Shown in pieces: positions 58,057 through 64,000 of a stretch of DNA of 64,000 nt. The notes under the pieces are model-generated. The model worked only from the letters and a program-made list of their open reading frames with translations, did not search any database and was not told the DNA's origin. The stretch is from Gerris lacustris (taxonomy: Eukaryota; Arthropoda; Insecta; Hemiptera; Gerridae), in NCBI GenBank assembly GCA_951217055.1, contig OX578283.1, positions 29,759,427-29,823,426 on the forward strand. Direction: 5' to 3'. Position numbers and translations under genes: made by a program. The stretch's first letter is position 1; each line of letters opens with the position of its first letter.

Positions 58057-58322
58057 ATAATTATCAATGTCCTAGATTAATGTGATCCATTCAAGTAACT
58101 ATTTCTTTTTTGAGGTTTCTTTGTCTCACTCTATGATTCTAGGATTCTAACAAGTAAAAAGTACAAAATTGATTAACATTATGAACTAAACTGATTATTT
58201 TTAATGCTCTTATATTTAATTTTGTATAAACAGGCTTTAGAGTTATTTTTTTATTAAATGTTTGCTAATTATCTAGTTATACCAATGTTCTTAGACAAAC
58301 TTTTTTGTTTCATCATCAGTAG

Positions 58323-58739
58323 TAACAGTCCAAGAGATAGCGTGCAGAAACGTGTCTGACTAACATCAAGCTAGAATTTTGTGCAAAAGTCAATCTTTAT
58401 ATTCCTTTTAAGTTTTAAGTATATTTGGTTCGTCTGTGGGGCATAGCTTGGCAATAGGCAAAAATAATTGGTGGAGAGCGGCCATGTCCCGCCAATTATG
58501 GTGGAATTCTTTTTTCAAGATCCAGAGTACAAAAGTAGTTTATAGACCGAAAATCAAGTTGATGTTAGTTCGTCACTTGATAGGTGACCCCTTTGATTAG
58601 GAGTAATATTTGACTAACTAACCTATCAAGTGACAAACTAATATCAACTTGATTTTCAGTCTACTAACTAATTTTGTATTCAGGATCTTGAAAATCACAT
58701 TGTCCACCATAATTGGTGGGACATTGCCGCTCTCCACAT

Positions 58740-58782
<43 letters not shown>

Positions 58783-58934
58783 CAACTGTCTAATGCCAAG
58801 CAACATCTAATGTACCGCAGAAGAACTTAGCCGATCATATATTCTTAAAAGGCACCAAAAGATTGACTTTTAAACAAAATTCTAGCTTGATATTAGTCAG
58901 ACACTTTTCTGCTCGCTATCTCCTGGACTGTAAC
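58323..58934. mobile_element. Foldback element with ~260-bp arms and poly-T insert
   Basis: The left arm (58,323-58,584) and right arm (58,622-58,934) are imperfect inverted copies: ACAGTCCA.GAGATAGCG, CTAACATCAAGCTAGAATTTTG, AATTGGTGG and ATCAAGTTGAT...GTCACTTGATAGG. The right arm carries a run of 42 T (58,741-58,782), giving an artefactual poly-Lys frame. Spacer 37 bp. Confidence 0.85.
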
Positions 58935-59757
58935 AAATTAGGTTGTATTACCATTTCCTGACATATTTCTTCAGGTAGGGAATGTCAATGATTATCTGCT
59001 AATGTTTGTCTTAACAGAAAGAAAACAGTCTACCGGATATTTAAAATAAAAACAAACCTTAGTATTTTTAGCAAATAAGTAATGTTCCAAATATTTGAAA
59101 GGAAATCAGTAGATAAGATTCTTTTGAAGAACAGAGTAATTATGTTTCATTAAAAACTAGAATAACCCCTAGATTCTTTTACCTCAGATAAAAAATAAAT
59201 GGAATTTCCTTTCTAATCTACCTGTCAATACCTGTCAATCAATATGTGACTGTAAACATATCTACATGATTAAGTAGATAAACAACAAACATTTCAGAAA
59301 ATCTTCAACCTTAAAAGCTTGAGAAAATAATATACCTTAACCCATTAGCAAAATTAACCGAAGGACCGAAGGAATGATAAATTATCATCAAATATCAATA
59401 CAAGAGTTTAATACAAATAAGAATGATTTTGTGTTTTTAAAAATAGAAAATAAATATTACAATTATACCACTAAACGAGAGCGAACATCTACTGACCCAA
59501 TCGTAATCTTATGTATTTATTCAGGGTGTAAAACAGGAATGCTAGTAGTTACAGAATTCAATGGAATATAAAATAGATGAGTGTAATATACTTCATAGAT
59601 ACCTAATATTATGTCTCATACAATGTACCAAATCATATTACAAATAGCTTTAAATATGCCTTTTAGAGACTGTTCAAGGTACTTATGCTTACCGAAAATA
59701 TCTTTTTCAGCTTAACATTGTAATTTACCAGGCCTTAAAAGAAGTTATTTCTTGTTT

Positions 59758-60338
59758 TTGCTTCCGAGCATGAGCTTACCGAAGGTAATGGAGGCTATGT
59801 GATCATTTTGAAGAACGAAAATATTTTGTCTCCGATTTTAAAAATTCCAAGACAGAAATCCGTTTCAGACACAGGGGAACATTTTTGGATCCGTGTGTGT
59901 CTTACGGTCTGTCGCTTAATTTTTGCGAACCTATATATCTTAAAAACTATACACATCCCATTTTAATGAAATTTGTAGGATAGTTAATAATTAGCTCATT
60001 GTTGGGTCCCATATACGTTTCAACCTTCTGCGCACATTTGTTTCTCATCCACATACGCACAAACATAGATACATTTATTTACACCTATATCTTTTAAAGT
60101 ACTCATCTGACCGCAGATAGAACCAGATTAATTTCAACCGTCTGCGCACTTTAACTTTTGCTTTTGATACTTCAATTCATGTAAAAAATCAAATCCATTT
60201 TGACATATTAAAGAAACTGGGGAAATAATTAAATAAATTAGTAATTAATATCTTGTAAAAGCATAAAATCAATAAAGTACGTAATAGAATGCGAGGAAGC
60301 TATGTGCGACACTAATTGACAGTCTATTTTTATTTGCA
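59758..60338 (+). repeat. HINE-like family A copy, full length
   Basis: Starts TTGCTTCCGAGCATGAGCTT with a small insertion in the hairpin, has the short core GTGTGTCTTACGGTCTGTCG, and ends GGAAGCTATGTGCGACACTA before a SINE-like unit. Confidence 0.85.
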
Positions 60339-60354
60339 TTTCTTTTATGCCCGG

Positions 60355-60567
60355 AACAACACAGGACGAGGGGAAATACAAAAAAATGCTTATTACAGGA
60401 CGAGGGGAAATACAAAAAAAAGAAGAAAAATGTTGCCATTTTACTTTTCTCATCTGTAAGAAATATGTCATCTCCCAGGGATTCGAACTCACCTGATATG
60501 TCGGTGATAGGCCCTAGGTTTTAGGCGGTGATGCTTCATAGTACACAAACCACTCGGCTATGCCGGT
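60355..60567 (-). mobile_element. tRNA-derived SINE (Ser-like head)
   Basis: On the minus strand: CCGGCATAGCCGAGTGGTTT (A-box-like, tRNA-Ser style), then GAGTTCGAATCCCTGGGAG (B box) and a non-tRNA tail. The tail unit GTATTTCCCCTCGTCCTGT occurs twice (34-bp period at 60,361-60,420). The anticodon stem and 3' acceptor are not preserved, so this is a SINE rather than a tRNA gene. Confidence 0.65.
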
Positions 60568-62629
60568 AATTCTTATTTGTATTAGTCAGTAAATGCAGAA
60601 CTTTTTCTTTTGACTCCTCTCTGTCCTTAAAGTTTATTTCATTATTTCACGTTCGATATATATCCATGCTGCTGCTGCTTTTACTTTTCTGCCATTAACC
60701 TTGACCTTCATGATGTGCTGTGCGTATTTATTTCGTCCTAAACTTACTCTTCAACCTTCATAAAGACTTCCAAGAAACTCTTTTCCTTCAACAATAATCT
60801 CTTTGTCCATTCCCTAAACTGATTTTCGAGTTACACTTTTTCCAACAAACTTTTTCAAAGAAAGATATATAAACAAAAAAGATATAGTTTTTAGATTTTA
60901 AATAGCTTAGGATTACTAATTTTCACTGACCTTCCCTTAACTAATGACTTCCTTGAAGCGTAGACCTATATCTAACCTTTACCTGCTATGTGTGATTTAA
61001 AAATAACCCTTTTTAACTACATCCGGGTTTCATATCCCTGAACAAATCGAGAAAAAAAAATGTGGATTGTAACTTCAACGAGAAATTATTTAAGAATAAA
61101 AGGAAAACTTTATAAAAGAAAAAAAAATTACTTGCTTTTAAATAGCTTAAGATTCAGCTTATTTATTTTTTAGATTAAAGACCTTGGTGTTAAAAATCTG
61201 TTCTTATGACCATTATGATTACCTTTAACTTAGTTTTTGTTTTACTTTACTCCTTATGAGTTAAGCAAAAGACTTCAAGATTGTTTTACTTAAGTTTCTC
61301 CGAAGAGTTCCGGATCTTTAATCTATTATTCATGCAAGATCTTTAATCTATTAATCATGCAAGTAACCTTAATCACAAGATCAGTTTAAAATAAAAGGGA
61401 AAAGTCTAAAAAGGAAGTAGAAGCAATCAAAATAAGACAAACTTAAGAAGTAAATAGTTAGAAAACTTATTTCTTTTCCTTCGACCTGTAGCATAACTCT
61501 TCGAATTCTAATTCAAAATAAGCATTGCTTAAAAAAGAAAAGATTCTAATTATAGGAATGTTCTAAAAAAAGAAAACTTCAATTTCCGTTAAAAAAAAAG
61601 GTTCTTTTACTAGATCTTTAATTAGTTCTTACATTTACGTAAAGTTGTAGAGCAAGAAACTTCTACAGAAAAGGAAATCCGTATTTCGGATTAGGTCTTA
61701 ACCGTGGAGGTAAATAAAATGATATAGGAATAAAATATTCGCTCAGAAACCATCGTTCAGGGCCCCCCTCGTAACGAGCAGACATGGAATCAAAGGTAAA
61801 ACAGCGGTATCTTATGATAGTTTGGTGTAAAAAGGTTGAAAGATTAAAAGGATATGGGGACAGTATGAAACCTTAAATTTAAATTGAATAAATGAGAAGA
61901 AGTAGTAGAAAAGAATAAAAAATAAATTAATGAAAAATATTTTCGGCTTAATAAAAATTAATCAAACAAGATTTAATTGAGCTTGTGGAGTCTATAATAA
62001 AAATAGATAAACCAATTATCTATACAAAACATAATTTATTATTGTCAACAAATTAAGGTTATTAAGAGGTTAAATCAGTGGTGAAGAGGGGCCAACAGAA
62101 AAATACAACGAGCCTTATATTACAAGAGACAGAATATCTCAGTAGACCGAGATACAATAGTACTAATGAAGATGACCTATTATATTAAAAGGTTAAAAGC
62201 TCTTTAACATTTAATTAGCTTGATATAATTTATTAACGTACTATTTTACTGATAAACCGTTAGATTATACTAAAAGTAAAAATACAACCGGGAAATACAA
62301 AAAAACTGACTTATGTTAGTACTGTACTGTACAATAATTAGGTACTGGCTTTTATATTTAAGGATTTTATAGTTATATCCCTAAAATCCGTGAAAGTTGT
62401 GCATCGGATTATAAGTATGAGCAATGAGTAATTTTACCTTAAAAATTTCCGGCATGAGTAGATTAAAAAGAACCCAAAAAATCAATTTAAATTATTATAT
62501 TGTTCATCAAAAATCAAATAATATTGGAAAATACCAGATAAAATCGTTATTTAGGTTCACTCATATTTATGGTTTTTGGTGGTAAATAAAAATAAATGAA
62601 GAATACAAAAAAGTATCTAAAATGAATAC
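60568..62629. other. Unassigned AT-rich DNA
   Basis: No frame, TIR or known repeat identified. Frequent short CTTTAAT/AAGATTA motifs give a low-complexity look. May hold the 3' part of the hAT relic. Confidence 0.4.
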
Positions 62630-63600
62630 GTTTATTCACCTTATGTATTTGCCATCCACAAAACCTAAATACCATGTTGTCAAAAAGGTTTGGTTCTTTA
62701 TCTTTCAATGATATACCTTCCACGTGTGGTTTCAGGTTTCAGTCAGCGGTACAAATCCCAGAAAGTATTATTTTATGTTCACGAAGCTGCTTTTACGGAA
62801 TTCTCCATCAGAAGATCGAAATGACTCTATTCCTATAAAGATTGCATTATGTCCACAAATCTTTATGGTGATGTGGTCTTTTGCTCCGAGCGGCTGATAA
62901 TATCTGGGGTGCAATGAAGAATGATTGAAAAATACTTTGCCTTTTAAACCAATGAAATTATTTTCTTTTTGTTACTGTTTGATAGTACTTGAATCAGATC
63001 GTTTTGAATAATGTTACCGTTACCCAAATAGTGAGCATGTCTTGTACCCTATTTTTTAATCTTCCTGAGACGTTCATTCATAATTTGATTAAATAAGGCG
63101 AGAAAGTCTACAATTTGAACAAAATTACCATTGTCATGAGCATGAAGTTTACCACTGATGCCACCGAAGGCCAAATTATGTGCACCTAGATCTCTAACTA
63201 CAGTATTACACGCTATAAATCAATCTGATACCCGTACTTTTCTTCTTTTTGTAGCTTTAATTATTAACACTCTCTTTATTTGCGTCTTGTTTTTTACTTC
63301 TATACAGGTCTTCTAATACTATTTTAGTGTGAAGACAGGATCACTGATATGTTACGCCAATTTTTGCATCCATTCTGATTGTACATGAACTTGAATTTCC
63401 GCCAAATACTTTGCAGCAAAAACAGAAACCTTTATAGGTATATATAGAATACTGAAGGTACTCACACTAAAATTCTTCTCCCTTTGGAAGTCTCTTTTAT
63501 AATATACAGCTGAAAACTTTTTTCTTACTTGCGTAGGCCTATTTTTAAGCAAAATGTTTTTAATTTGTCTCCACGTTTTGGCAAGTCTTCCAGGAAGCAG
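62630..63600 (-). pseudogene. hAT-superfamily transposase relic (DUF4371/ZMYM1-like)
   Basis: Minus-strand translation in shifting frames gives, in order, LAKTWRQIKNILLKNRPT and FSAVYYKRDFQREKNFS near 63,580-63,470, then NLAFGGISGK, FVQIVDFLALFNQIMNERL near 63,190-63,070, KAKYFSIILHCTPDI-like text near 62,940, and YFLGFVPLTET near 62,760. These match in order the blocks of hAT transposases of the TTF/ZMYM1-like group (NLAFRGH, F..LVELLAEFDP, AKYYSVILDCTPD, EHFLGFVPV). Several stops and frameshifts show it is dead. The end of the open catalytic domain is missing. A transposon relic, not a host gene. Confidence 0.75.
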
Positions 63601-64000
63601 GATTTTTTCTCCAAATTTTCACAATTATTTCGCTAGTTGATGAAAAAATAAAAATGTTCCACCCTTTTGCCACCCTAAAAGTTTGCCGCCCTAAACGGCC
63701 GCCTAGTTGACTATACTAATTTGACTATTGGTTGAAACGGACCTTCCTATCCTACACCTTTCAGTTCCTTATGTTTGATAGGTATAATTTGTCTTCAAGG
63801 TCTTCCAAAGGAATACAAACAACTGTAAAATTCAACCTCAATAAATATAAAAAAAATCGAAGCTACGTTATATTTTTATGACCCTAATAAAGTACGTTAA
63901 ACTTTATCATTACAATTTTCGCATATTTATTCGCTGATTATACTCCTTCGTGTATTTGATTTATTTAACAGATGGCTAATTTGCAAGACTGATTGTTTCC

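Noticed and set aside
58618..58806. Frame with a poly-lysine run
   Set aside because: It comes from the T(42) homopolymer in a foldback arm.

Overview
The window is animal nuclear DNA, most likely from an insect. It is strongly AT-rich, its genes are split by GT-AG introns, and it is crowded with many families of DNA transposons, foldback elements, rolling-circle-like repeats, retroposons and (TA)n microsatellites. There is no bacterial, phage or CRISPR signal. The order of insect cannot be fixed from the sequence alone.

The one complete host gene is on the minus strand between 39,113 and 27,343. It encodes an intact 499-residue fatty acyl-CoA reductase in eight coding exons. I reconstructed it exon by exon: every junction is GT-AG, all phases agree and the coding length is exactly 1,500 nt. 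It carries the Rossmann TGATGFLG motif, the YxxxK active site, the FAR C-terminal domain and a hydrophobic C-terminal tail. Pieces of the DNA around its first exon are repeated at 37.7, 38.3-38.8, 40.6/43.25-43.54 and 55.35-55.6 kb, all in the same orientation, which suggests a locally duplicated FAR locus with paralogues outside the window. A second, fragmentary host gene is suggested at 18.14-17.36 kb (minus): a signal-peptide exon and a phase-compatible exon resembling the start of a serine-protease-homologue domain.

Layout: 0-17 kb holds repeats only (HINE/DINE-like families A, B and C, a Crypton-like fragment, a 53-bp minisatellite, a long foldback at 8.4-9.1 kb, a zinc-finger transposon relic at 9.7-10.45 kb and a 49-bp minisatellite at 13.3 kb). 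17-18.5 kb holds the secreted-protein gene fragment. 18.6-27 kb is more repeats and a Harbinger-like MITE. 27.3-39.1 kb is the FAR gene, with a retroposon (with target-site duplication), a 137-bp duplication and small MITEs in its introns. 40.66-43.24 kb is a nested stack: a hAT element with an 8-bp duplication inside a PIF/Harbinger-type element with a TTA duplication, inside a duplicated FAR flank. 45.57-48.66 kb is a young LTR retrotransposon with apparently identical 396-bp LTRs and no pol, inserted in a (TA)n tract. 48.8-49.6 kb has a GC-richer ORF of unknown identity behind a TATA-like box. 50-61 kb holds large palindromes, a TIR element between two TA arrays, another zinc-finger relic and a tRNA-derived SINE. 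62.6-63.6 kb is a decayed hAT transposase pseudogene.

The most unusual pattern is that four unrelated-looking interspersed families (A-D) share one architecture: a terminal hairpin followed by a GTCT-type microsatellite. This is the layout of Helentron-derived (DINE-1/HINE-like) elements.
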